Assembly: GCF_900105945.1 (NCBI RefSeq)
Contig: NZ_FNSO01000004.1
Location: forward strand, 4,588,001-4,652,000
Direction: 5' to 3'
DNA length: 64,000 nucleotides
Origin: Amycolatopsis tolypomycina
GTDB taxonomy: Bacteria; Actinomycetota; Actinomycetes; Mycobacteriales; Pseudonocardiaceae
In this document: positions 20,643 to 29,000 of the stretch, in pieces
How positions within the stretch are numbered: position 1 is the stretch's first letter
How the letters are laid out: each line of letters opens with the position of its first letter
Made by a program: the position numbers and the translations under genes
The notes under the pieces: model-generated
What the model saw: only the letters and a program-made list of their open reading frames with translations
The model's database searches: none
What the model was told of the DNA's origin: nothing

Positions 20643-21605
20643 GTGCGTTACCTCATCACCGGCGGGGCCGGCTTCATCGGCTCCCACCTGACCGAGCACC
20701 TCCTGGAGCGCGGCCACGAAGTCGTCGCGCTGGACAACCTCAGTACCGGCACGCTCGACAACCTCGCCGGCTTCCGCGACAACCCGGGCTTCCGCTTCGT
20801 GCGCGGCTCGGTCACCGACCCCTCGGCCGTCGAGGCGTGCATGGCGGGGATCGACGCGATCTTCCACCTGGCGGCCGCGGTCGGCGTCTTCACCATCCTC
20901 GACAAGACGATGGACAGCCTCCGCACCAACCTGCACGGCACCGAGACCATGCTGGACGCGGCGCTGCAGCACGACGTGCCGATCCTGGTCGCGTCGACGA
21001 GCGAGATCTACGGCAAGAACACCGCCGACGGCCTCACCGAGGACGCCGACCGGATCATCGGCTCGCCGCTGAAGAACCGGTGGTCCTACGCCGAGGCCAA
21101 GGCACTGGACGAGACGTTCGCGTACCTGTACGCGGTGGAGCACGGCCTGCGCACGGTGATCGTCCGGCCGTTCAACACGGTCGGCCCCCGCCAGACGGGC
21201 CGCTACGGCATGGTGATCCCCCGGTTCGTGAAGCAGGCACTGGCGGGCGAGCCGATCACGGTGTTCGGCGACGGCCAGCAGACGCGCTGCTTCTGCCACG
21301 TCCAGGACGTGGTGCCGGCCCTGGTGGCCCTGCTGTCCGACGAAACGGCGTACGGCAAGGTGTTCAACCTCGGCAGCACCGAGCAGACGACGATCGCCCA
21401 GCTCGCCGAGCGCGTGATCGCGGCGACGGGCTCGGCGAGCACGATCGCGAAGGTCCCGTACGAGGAGGCCTACGGCGACGGGTACGAGGACATGCAGCGC
21501 CGGATCCCGGACTGCACCCGCGCCCGCGAGCAGATCGGCTTCTCGCCGACCCGCACGTTGGACGACATCATCACCGCCGTGGTCGCCGATCGGCGTGCTG
21601 CCTGA
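20643..21605 (+). CDS. NAD-dependent SDR, UDP-uronate decarboxylase-like (UDP-xylose synthase type)
   Basis: 320-residue extended SDR with TGGAGFIGSH at the N-terminus, STSEIYG, and the catalytic YAEAK near residue 149. Stretches such as NTVGPRQTGRYGMVIPRF and GDGQQTRCF resemble the decarboxylases that follow UDP-glucose dehydrogenases in aminopentose pathways (CalS9 of calicheamicin). It would oxidise and decarboxylate the UDP-uronate to a UDP-pentose. A 4-epimerase is the main alternative, since the two families look alike. The GTG at 20643 directly precedes the Rossmann motif and has GAGAGG nine bases upstream; it lies 76 bases after the dehydrogenase. Its stop is followed by a large hairpin. 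Confidence 0.85.
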   Translation: MRYLITGGAGFIGSHLTEHLLERGHEVVALDNLSTGTLDNLAGFRDNPGFRFVRGSVTDPSAVEACMAGIDAIFHLAAAVGVFTILDKTMDSLRTNLHGTETMLDAALQHDVPILVASTSEIYGKNTADGLTEDADRIIGSPLKNRWSYAEAKALDETFAYLYAVEHGLRTVIVRPFNTVGPRQTGRYGMVIPRFVKQALAGEPITVFGDGQQTRCFCHVQDVVPALVALLSDETAYGKVFNLGSTEQTTIAQLAERVIAATGSASTIAKVPYEEAYGDGYEDMQRRIPDCTRAREQIGFSPTRTLDDIITAVVADRRAA

Positions 21606-21626
21606 CCTGTCCTGCGCCGTCCCGAT

Positions 21627-21679
21627 GCAATGAATGACTCATTCCTGGCGTCCGACACCAGGAATGAGTCATTCATTGC
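21627..21679. repeat. Perfect 22-base inverted repeat between convergent genes
   Basis: The arms 21627-21648 and 21658-21679 are fully complementary (core AATGAATGACTCATTCC) with a nine-base loop, CGTCCGACA. It sits between the ends of the SDR (21605) and the mini LuxR gene (21683), so it can terminate both. Related in build and central sequence to 25937-25989. Confidence 0.85.
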
Positions 21680-21682
21680 GTT

Positions 21683-21844
21683 TCAGCGGTGCTTGGCCCC
21701 GCCCAGCTTCCGGTACACCGCCTCCAGCAGCGCCGCCGCCTCGGTGGCCGCCACCCCCAGCGCTTCCGCGATGGCCTCGATCGCCGTGGCGTTCGCCGCC
21801 AGGTCGGCCACCCGGAGCTCCGCTTCCGTCAGCAGTGCGTTCAC
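21683..21844 (-). CDS. 53-residue LuxR-HTH-like mini-protein overlapping the LAL gene
   Basis: Begins at a GTG whose last two bases and next base form the TGA of the LAL regulator (GTGA overlap), so it could be translated by coupling. It opens LLTEAELRVADLA and ends VYRKLGG, clearly matching the two ends of the LuxR helix-turn-helix just upstream (LSEAELRVAELA...VYRKLG), but the middle, including the recognition helix, differs completely. It may be a degraded second HTH domain, a remnant of a duplication, or a small modulator of the activator. No other domain is present. The reading frame differs from that of the LAL gene. Confidence 0.6.
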   Translation of the reverse strand: MNALLTEAELRVADLAANATAIEAIAEALGVAATEAAALLEAVYRKLGGAKHR

Positions 21845-24432
21845 CGATCTCCTTCGGGGCTGTCGAGTTCGCCGGCCAGTGCCGCGCGGCCGGCCACGCC
21901 GAGCTTGCGGTACACCCTCGTCAAGTGCTGCTCCACGGTGCTCACCGTGATGTACAGCGTCGCCGCGATCTGGCGGTTCGTGTGGCCGTCCACGGCCAGC
22001 TCGGCCACCCGCAGTTCCGCCTCGCTCAGCACCGAGGCCGACGGGGACGCCGGTTCCGGGCGGACTGTCGAGCGAGGCACCGCGGGCGCGGGCCGGGACC
22101 GGGCCTGGCGGAGTGCGTGCACCGGTTTCACCAGGTTGCTGCCGCGCTCGGCGCGCTGGCTCAGCTGGTTGATCGTGCGCATCGTCTTCGCCACCTCGAG
22201 CCGGTCGCCGGCGGTCTTGAACGCCTCCGCCGCCCGCTCCAGCAGCGCCGGCCGGGCCGCCGCGTCGCCCGCCAATGCCAGTACCCGCAAGGCCGAGCCG
22301 CGCGAGTACGCGTCGGCCGGGGCCGCGGCCAGCTGCTGCTTGGCCAGCTCGACGGCCGGTGCCGTGTTGCCGAGGCCGAGGTTCGCCTCCGCCAGGTCCG
22401 CCTGCCACGGCAGGATCGCCGGCAGCTCGAGGTCCTGCTCGACGAGGATCCGGCGGCACTGCTGCAGGTCGCTGACGGCCGCGAGACCGCGGTTGGTCGC
22501 CAGGTGGAAGTGGCCGCGGGCCCGCAGGTAGCGGACCCCGCCCAGGGTCGTCAGCGCCGCGTCCGGCAGCGGGTGCCGCAGCACCGCCGCCGCGTCCTTG
22601 AACGCCCCCGCCGCGGTGTGCGCGATCAGCAGGGTGGCCAGCGGGTGGGTGATCGCGACGCCCCAGTTCGGCGCGTCCAGCATGCCCAGTGCCCGGTTCG
22701 CCAGGTCGACGGCGCCCCCGACGTCGCCCCGGCGCAGCCGCAGGCTCGCGCCGATCGCGTCGAGCATCGCCTTCCACGTGACCGCGCCGCGGTATTCGGC
22801 CTCTTCGCCGAGCGAGGTGCACCAGCCTTCCGCGCGGTCGGCCTTGTCGTCGTAGGCGAGCGCGACGATCGCCGTGGCCAGCGCTTCCAGCGAGGTGTCC
22901 GACAGCCGGCAGTTCTGCAGGATCCGTTCCGCGCACGCCGAAGTCGCCGCCGTGCCGCCGGTGCGCCACACCTCGGCCAGTGTCTGCGCCGTGTGCAGCC
23001 AGGGATCGCCGGAGCCTGCCGTGGTCGTCGAGACGCCGTAGTGCCAGTAGCCGGCCAGGACGAGCTCCGCCGAGGTGCGCGGGTCGAGCGGTTCGCCGTC
23101 GTGCTCCAGCGCGGCGAAGGCGCGCTCGAAGGTGTCCCGCTCGCCGAGCCACAGCGACTGGCGGGCGAGCCCGAGCCGGTCCGACCGGTCCAGCGAACCC
23201 GCCTCGCGCAGCGACCGCAGGTGCGGCGCGGCGGCGGCCGGGTTGACGCGCCAGGTGATCTTGGCGAGCAGCTGGGAGATCGTCTGCTGCTCCCAGCGGG
23301 CCTCGGCCACCGACGCGGCGAGCTTCAGGCAGCGGGTGGCGAAGTCGATGTCGTCACCGAGCATCACCTGCTCCGCCGCGGCGACCAGCACCGGCAGCGC
23401 CCAGTCGGCCTCCGCTTCGCCCGCGGCGACCAGGTGCCGGGCGACGTCGGCGGGGCTCAGCCCGCGCAGGTGCTTGACCTCGGCGGCCCGGGCGTGCAGC
23501 CGGACCTTCTCCGGCCCGCGCAGCCCGCCGAGCACCGCGGCCGCGGCCGGCGGCCGGAACCGGACGCCGGCGACCAGGCCCGCGTCGGCGAGCCGCCCGG
23601 TCGACGCCTCCGCCTCCAGGGGGTCGACCCCGGCGACGATGGCGACGGCGTCGGCCGTGACGTCGCTGTCCAGCACCGCGATCGCGGTCGCCACCTCACG
23701 CAGCGGCGAACCGTAGCGGTGCAGCAGCAGCTGCACGGCCTCGGAGTACGCCGAGCCGGTGTCCGCGCTGCCGCGGTGGGCGTCGACCAGGGCCCGGACC
23801 AGCAGCGGGTTCCCGGCACTCAGCTCGTGGATCCGCTCCGGCAGCCCGTCACCGCCGGCGGGCACCAGCTCGGCGATCGCCTGGACCGACAACGGCGTCA
23901 GCTCGACGTGCCGGTGCGGCAGCGCGGTGAACGGCAGCTCCGCGTAGGAGCCGTCGGTGTGGCTCAGCACCAGCAGCAGCGCCGCGGACGGCGCCCGCCG
24001 CTGCAGGCGCAGCAGCAGCCGCGCCGAGGTCTCGTCCACGTGCTGGAGGTCGTCGACGGCCACCAGCACCGGGCGTTCGCCGGCCAGCCGGTGCACCGCG
24101 CCGCACAGCGCGGCGATCCGGTCGTCGGCGTCGGTCCCGGCCGGGCACCCGGTCAGCCACGGCGGCAGCAGCGGGCTCGCCAGCAGCTGGTCGATGACGC
24201 CGCCGTCCACGTCCCGCTCGTCGGCGGCACCCGACGCGGTCAGCGTCACGATGCCCAGTTCCTTGGCCCGCACCACCAGCTGGTGCTGCAGGTGCGTCTT
24301 CCCGCTGGCCGGCGCTCCGCCGACCAGCACGGTCTCCCCCACACCGGCGTCGCATTCGATCAACAGGTCCTCGAGAAAGGCCAAGGCCCGCTGCGGATTG
24401 TCTCGGCGGTTCTGCCCCCAGATCACGCCCAT
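21841..24432 (-). CDS. LAL-family (large LuxR) transcriptional activator, cluster-situated
   Basis: 863 residues, typical of LAL activators of macrolide clusters. N-terminal AAA-type ATPase with Walker A GGAPASGKT (about residues 38-46) and Walker B VLVAVDDLQ near 125, a long helical TPR-like middle, and a C-terminal LuxR helix-turn-helix (about 795-850; ELAVDGHTNRQIAATL...VYRKLG). It probably switches on the PKS, starter and sugar operons through the CCCCTAA boxes. The ATG at 24432 has GAGGAG six bases upstream; the in-frame ATG at 24459 is less likely. The gene is divergent from the type II thioesterase, with boxes for both directions in the shared 212-base promoter region, which suggests autoregulation. 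Confidence 0.93.
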   Translation of the reverse strand: MGVIWGQNRRDNPQRALAFLEDLLIECDAGVGETVLVGGAPASGKTHLQHQLVVRAKELGIVTLTASGAADERDVDGGVIDQLLASPLLPPWLTGCPAGTDADDRIAALCGAVHRLAGERPVLVAVDDLQHVDETSARLLLRLQRRAPSAALLLVLSHTDGSYAELPFTALPHRHVELTPLSVQAIAELVPAGGDGLPERIHELSAGNPLLVRALVDAHRGSADTGSAYSEAVQLLLHRYGSPLREVATAIAVLDSDVTADAVAIVAGVDPLEAEASTGRLADAGLVAGVRFRPPAAAAVLGGLRGPEKVRLHARAAEVKHLRGLSPADVARHLVAAGEAEADWALPVLVAAAEQVMLGDDIDFATRCLKLAASVAEARWEQQTISQLLAKITWRVNPAAAAPHLRSLREAGSLDRSDRLGLARQSLWLGERDTFERAFAALEHDGEPLDPRTSAELVLAGYWHYGVSTTTAGSGDPWLHTAQTLAEVWRTGGTAATSACAERILQNCRLSDTSLEALATAIVALAYDDKADRAEGWCTSLGEEAEYRGAVTWKAMLDAIGASLRLRRGDVGGAVDLANRALGMLDAPNWGVAITHPLATLLIAHTAAGAFKDAAAVLRHPLPDAALTTLGGVRYLRARGHFHLATNRGLAAVSDLQQCRRILVEQDLELPAILPWQADLAEANLGLGNTAPAVELAKQQLAAAPADAYSRGSALRVLALAGDAAARPALLERAAEAFKTAGDRLEVAKTMRTINQLSQRAERGSNLVKPVHALRQARSRPAPAVPRSTVRPEPASPSASVLSEAELRVAELAVDGHTNRQIAATLYITVSTVEQHLTRVYRKLGVAGRAALAGELDSPEGDR

Positions 24433-24488
24433 TGCAAGCTCCTCGAAGCAGGGTGTCATTTTCCTGCCCGGACAACGTTCGCAAAAGC

Positions 24489-24608
24489 CGCCTAAGCACG
24501 GCCAACCGCAACCTAAAGTCACCCAACGGAGTGAATCGAACACAGTGGGGTGGCGAGGTTGATCATGACTTGGTACGTGGAGTGATTTCGTCGAACCCCG
24601 TAGGGGTT
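24489..24608. promoter_or_regulatory. Divergent promoter with CCTAA boxes and an AACCCC-GTA-GGGGTT palindrome
   Basis: CGCCTAA (24489-24495) and AACCTAA (24510-24516) are 21 bases apart, 58 to 84 bases before the LAL start. AACCCC (24594-24599) and GGGGTT (24603-24608) form an inverted repeat with a GTA spacer 37 bases before the thioesterase start. These match the box family upstream of other operons. Confidence 0.5.
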
Positions 24609-24644
24609 GCCACGACCCGGAAAGCCCCGAACACTTCGGGAACT

Positions 24645-25424
24645 GTGACTGCCCTGAACGAACGAACGAGCCGGTGGATCCGGCGCTTCCACGCGGCCGA
24701 CGACGCCGCCGTGCGGCTGGTCTGCCTGCCGCACGCGGGTGGGTCGGCGACGGCGTACTTCGCGTTCTCGCGCACTGCCGCCGAGGCCGGGCTGGATGCC
24801 GACGTCGTCGCCGTCCAGTACCCGGGGCGGCAGGACCGCCTCGGCGAACGCTGTTTCGACGACGTCGAAGCCATGGCCGACGCGATCGCCGACGACCTCG
24901 GGCCCTGGTTCGACCGGCCGGTGGCGTTGTTCGGCCACAGCATGGGCGCGTTGCTCGGCTACGAGGTCGCCCGCCGGCTGGAGGCGCGGGGCGCGCGGCC
25001 GCTGGGGCTGTTCGCCTCGGCCTGCCAGGCCCCGTCGGCGCAGCGGATCGAGTACGTCCACCAGCGCGACGACGACGGCCTGATCGCCGCCTTGAAGGAG
25101 CTCAGCGGCACCGACAGCGCCGTGCTGGGCGACGACGAGCTGCTGCGCATGGTGCTGCCCGCGGTCCGCGGCGACTACACCGCCGTCGAGACCTACCGGC
25201 ACCGGCCGGGACCCGAGCCGTCGTGCCCGATCCAGGTGCTGGTGGGCGACGCCGACCCGGTGACCGGGCTCGGCCGGGCGGACGCCTGGCGCAGCCACAC
25301 GACCGGCGGCTGCGCCCTCGAAGTCTTCCCCGGCGGGCACTTCTACCTGAACGACCGGCTCGACGACGTCCTGGCGGTCGTGGCCGCCCGGCTGCGCGAC
25401 TGGGGTGCCGGCGCAACCCCCTGA
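24645..25424 (+). CDS. Type II thioesterase (editing), first copy
   Basis: 259-residue alpha/beta hydrolase that clears stalled or wrong acyl groups from PKS carrier domains. Shows LVCLPHAGGSA near the N-terminus, the nucleophile GHSMGALLGYE (Ser near residue 95), an Asp in VGDADPV and the His in GGHFYLND. The GTG at 24645 (TALNERTSRWIRRF) is chosen by alignment with the second copy at 60217-60996, also 259 residues; its ribosome site is weak. Divergent from the LAL activator and followed 122 bases later by the PqqD-like gene, probably in one transcript. Confidence 0.9.
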   Translation: MTALNERTSRWIRRFHAADDAAVRLVCLPHAGGSATAYFAFSRTAAEAGLDADVVAVQYPGRQDRLGERCFDDVEAMADAIADDLGPWFDRPVALFGHSMGALLGYEVARRLEARGARPLGLFASACQAPSAQRIEYVHQRDDDGLIAALKELSGTDSAVLGDDELLRMVLPAVRGDYTAVETYRHRPGPEPSCPIQVLVGDADPVTGLGRADAWRSHTTGGCALEVFPGGHFYLNDRLDDVLAVVAARLRDWGAGATP

Positions 25425-25546
25425 TCCGGGTGCGGCAGGGGTGGGTAAACCCCAGCCGCGGTTCAGGTGCCGACCCCATGGCCCGGCGGGTCCCGATCCG
25501 CGAAACTGGGTACATCGAGGAAAACGACCCGCCCCCGGAGGTAGTC

Positions 25547-25816
25547 ATGATGGCGATCCAGACCGTTCCCGGTGTCACCCAGCGGATGCTCCCCAACGGG
25601 CACCTGCAGCTGACCTGCCGCGGCACGAACCGCCGGATCGACTGCGAGCCGGTGGCGGCGGCGATGTGGATCGCGCTGAAGCAGCACCACGGCGACGTCG
25701 AGCGCGCGAGCGCGGTGCTGGCGGCGCTGTGGGAGACCGACGTCGAGGACACCCGGTACGACATGGAGCTGCTGGCCGGCTCGCTGTGCTCGCTGGGCCT
25801 GCTCGCCGAAGTCTGA
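25547..25816 (+). CDS. Small PqqD-like protein
   Basis: 89 residues. The second half, RRIDCEPVAAAMWIALKQ followed by a helical stretch and LCSLGLLAEV, has the layout of PqqD domains (a strand, then an AxxxW helix, then a C-terminal GLL helix), which normally bind leader peptides in peptide maturation. No precursor peptide or radical SAM gene is visible here, so its job in a polyketide cluster is unclear. It might bind the aminoacyl starter carrier protein or an enzyme partner. The ATG at 25547 has GGAGG five bases upstream, an excellent ribosome site; the next codon is also ATG. A strong terminator follows. Confidence 0.65.
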   Translation: MMAIQTVPGVTQRMLPNGHLQLTCRGTNRRIDCEPVAAAMWIALKQHHGDVERASAVLAALWETDVEDTRYDMELLAGSLCSLGLLAEV

Positions 25817-25840
25817 GCGTCCGCAGTTCGAAAACCCGCG

Positions 25841-25879
25841 AAGGCGGTGCACGGTTCGGGTCGCCGTGCACCGCCTTTT
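25841..25879 (+). terminator. Intrinsic terminator after the PqqD-like gene
   Basis: AAGGCGGTGCACGG (25841-25854) pairs perfectly with CCGTGCACCGCCTT (25864-25877), and the stem is followed by more T. It lies 24 bases past the stop at 25816 and ends the thioesterase/PqqD transcript. Confidence 0.85.
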
Positions 25880-25936
25880 GCCGTGTCTGCGCAGCCTTTA
25901 CTCGCGTCGGGCGGTCGGCCGCGGCCGGTCGGCGAT

Positions 25937-25989
25937 GCCATGAACGACTCTTTCATGACGTCTGACGTCATGAAAGAGTCGTTCATGGC
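25937..25989. repeat. Perfect 25-base inverted repeat with a 3-base loop
   Basis: The arms 25937-25961 and 25965-25989 are exactly complementary (outer part GCCATGAACGACTC, inner part TTTCATGACGT) around CTG. It lies between convergent genes, flanked by a terminator on each side. Same family as 21627-21679 and the rearranged copy at 9418-9467. Confidence 0.88.
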
Positions 25990-26023
25990 GTCCGGACCAC
26001 ACCGGCGAACCCCGGCGCACGCG

Positions 26024-26063
26024 AAAAGGGACCGCTTCCGGCGCCGTTGGCGGAAGCGGTCCC
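26024..26063 (-). terminator. Intrinsic terminator of the PKS operon
   Basis: On the minus strand GGGACCGCTTCCG (26063-26051) pairs with CGGAAGCGGTCCC (26040-26028) and is followed by TTTT. It begins 31 bases past the PKS stop at 26094, a classic terminator for the long minus-strand operon. Confidence 0.88.
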
Positions 26064-26093
26064 GGTGTCCGGCCGGGGGAGGCAGCCGGAAGC

Positions 26094-29000
26094 TCAGCCC
26101 TGGGACTCCAGTTCTTCGTCCAGCATCGCGAACAGCTCGTCCGCGCCCGCGTCGGCGAGTGCCTGGTCCGCCGGGGAGAACGTCGCCACCAGCTCGCGGA
26201 GCCTGCCGACGGCCGTGGCGCGCGCGTCCGGGTCCAGCGACCGCAGCTCGGTTTCCAGGTCCGCCAGCCGGACCTCCACCGCGGACGGCGGGTCGGCCAG
26301 GCCGGCACCGAGGAACCCGGCCAGCGCCGAGGCCGACGGGTGGTCGAAGATCAGCGTCGCGGGCAGGCGCTGCCCGGTCACCGACTCCAGCCGGTTGCGC
26401 AGCTCGATCGCCGTCAGCGAGTCGAAGCCCAGCTCGATGAAGCCCTTGCGCGGGTCGACCGCGTCGCGGTGCTCGTGCCCGAGGACCACCGCCGCCGTGC
26501 CGCACACCAGGTCCAGCAGCGCGCGCTCCCGGTCGGCCGCGGGCAGGCCCGCGATCCGGGCCCACGAGTCGTCCGAAGCCTCCGCCCGGCGCCGGGCACC
26601 GCCGCGGACCAGGCCCCGCAGCATCGCCGGGACGCTGTGCGCGTCGGCCCGCAGGCCCGACATGTCCAGCCGGACCGGCACCAGCGACGGCTCAGACGTC
26701 CCGAAAGTCGCGTCGAACAGCGAAAGCCCGTCGTCGAACGACAAGCCGAACACGCCCGAGCGCGCCATCCGGATCAGGTCCGTCTCCGCCAGCTCGTTCG
26801 ACATGCCGCCCTCGGACCACAGGCCCCACGCCAGCGACACCGCGTGCTTCCCGGTCGCCGCCCGGTGGTGGGCCAGGGCGTCCAGGAAGACGTTCGCCGC
26901 CGAGTAGTTCGCCTGTCCCGCGGCGCCGAGCGTGCCGCCGGCCGAGGAGTACAGGACGAACGGGATGTCCCGATCGGCCGTCAGGGCGTGCAGGTTCCAC
27001 GCCGCGTCCACCTTCGGCCGCAGCACCGCGTCCATCCGCTCCGGTGTCAGTGCCAGCAGGACGCCGTCGTCGACGACGCCGGCCGTGTGCACGACGGCGG
27101 CCAGGTCCACGCCCGCCAGCAGTTCGGCCGCCGCGTCGCGATCGGCGAGATCGCAGGCCTCCAGGGAAACCGTGGCCCCCAGCGACGTCAGTGACTCGAC
27201 CAACTCCGGCGCTCCGGGTGCCGAAGCGCCGCGGCGGCTGGTGAGCAACAGATTCTTCACGCCGTGGCCGGTCACCAGGTGCCGGGCGATCAGCTGCCCC
27301 AGCACGCCGGTGCCGCCGGTGACCAGGACCGTTCCGTCCGGGTCCAGGGCAACGGGAGCAGCGGCAGGCACGTACTTCGCCAGCCGGTGCACCAGCACCG
27401 CGCCGTCGCGCACCGCAACGCCGGGCTCGTCGGCGTACATCGCCCCGAGGACCACGTCCAGGGGCAGGTCATCGCCGTCGACATCGACGACCATGAACCG
27501 GTCGGGGTACTCCAGCTGCGCCGTCCGGATCACGCCCCAGAGGGCGGCGTGGGTCAGGTCGTCGACGCCCTCGTCGGGCCGCGTCCCGATCGCCTTTTCG
27601 GCGACGACCACCAGCCGCGACGACGCCAAGGTCTCCTCGGCGACCCAGGCCTGGGCCAGGGCCAGGAGCCGATGCGTGGCCTCACGAGCCGCCACCGGCG
27701 ACGCCGTCGCAGGCGCCACGAACGGCGCGAACACCACGTCGGGCCGCACGCCGTCGGCGACCAGCGCGGGAAGGTCCACATAGGACTTGCCTGGCAGTCC
27801 GAAGCCACCACCGAGCACCGCGGACGAGACACCGGAAACCGCGTCACCCGCGAACGGCTGCCACTCGACGCGGAACAGCGAGTCGTCCACCGCCGACCGG
27901 GTCGCGCGGAACGCGTCGGCCGCGATCGGCCGCAGCGACAGCGATTCGACGCTCAGCACGGGCGCACCGGCGGCGTCGGTCGCGGTCAGCGACACGGTGT
28001 TCTCGACGTCCGAAGAAATCACCACGCGCAGCTCGGCGGCACCGGCGGCGTGCAGCGTCACGCCCGACCACGCGAACGGCAGCACGGGCTTGTCCTCGGT
28101 CGGCCCGGCGAGGCCGATCGTGTGCAGTGCCGCGTCGAGCAGGGCGGGGTGCAGGCCGAACGCCGAAGCGTCGGTGTCCTCCGGCAGCGCCACCTCGGCG
28201 GCGAGCCGGTCGCCCGCCTGCCACACGCGGCGGAGCCCGGCGAACACGGGGCCGTAGTCGAAGCCCTGCGCGGCCAGCTCGTCATAGCGGGCGGTCACGT
28301 CGATTTCGGTCGCCCCGGCAGGCGGCCACTCGGCTCCCGCGGCCGGCGCGGACACGGCGGCGGACAGCCGGCCACTGCCGTGCTGCACCCATTCCGAGTC
28401 ACCCTCGACTTGCGAATAGATCGCCAGAGAGCACTGCTCTGATTCGAGCGCAGTCACGACGACCTGCAGCCGGACCGCCCCTTCGGCGGGCACGATCAGG
28501 GGCGCGGCCAGGGTCAGCTCGTCGAGCCGTCCGCAGCCGACCTCGTCGCCGGCGCGGATCGCCAGTTCGACGAACGCCGTGCCGGGGAACAGCATCGAGC
28601 CCTGGACGACGTGGTCGGCCAGCCAGGGCTGCGTGGCGGCCGAGAGCCGGCCGGTCAGCACGGCCCCGCCCGCATCGGCCGCGACGACGACGGCACCCAG
28701 CAGTGGGTGTTCGGCGTCGCGCTGCCCGACCTCGGCGACGCCGCGGACGCGGGCGCCGGTCGGGTTCTCCAGCCAGTAACGCTTGCGCCGGAACGCGTAC
28801 GTCGGCAGCTCGACCGGCGCACCGCCGGCGTAGAACGCCGGGAAGTCCACAGTGGACCCGGCGGTGAACAGCGTCGCCACCGCGGCGGCCGCCGACTCGG
28901 CTTCGGGGCGGTCCTTGCGCAGCACCGGGACGAACGTCACCTCCTCCTCCGCGCCCAGGCACGCCTGGCCCATCGCGGTGAGCACGGCCGACGGCCCGAC

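Noticed and set aside
21683..23152. A 489-codon minus-strand frame covering the mini LuxR gene
   Set aside because: Only its last 53 codons resemble a protein; the rest is an Arg/Gly-rich shadow of the LAL gene in another frame.
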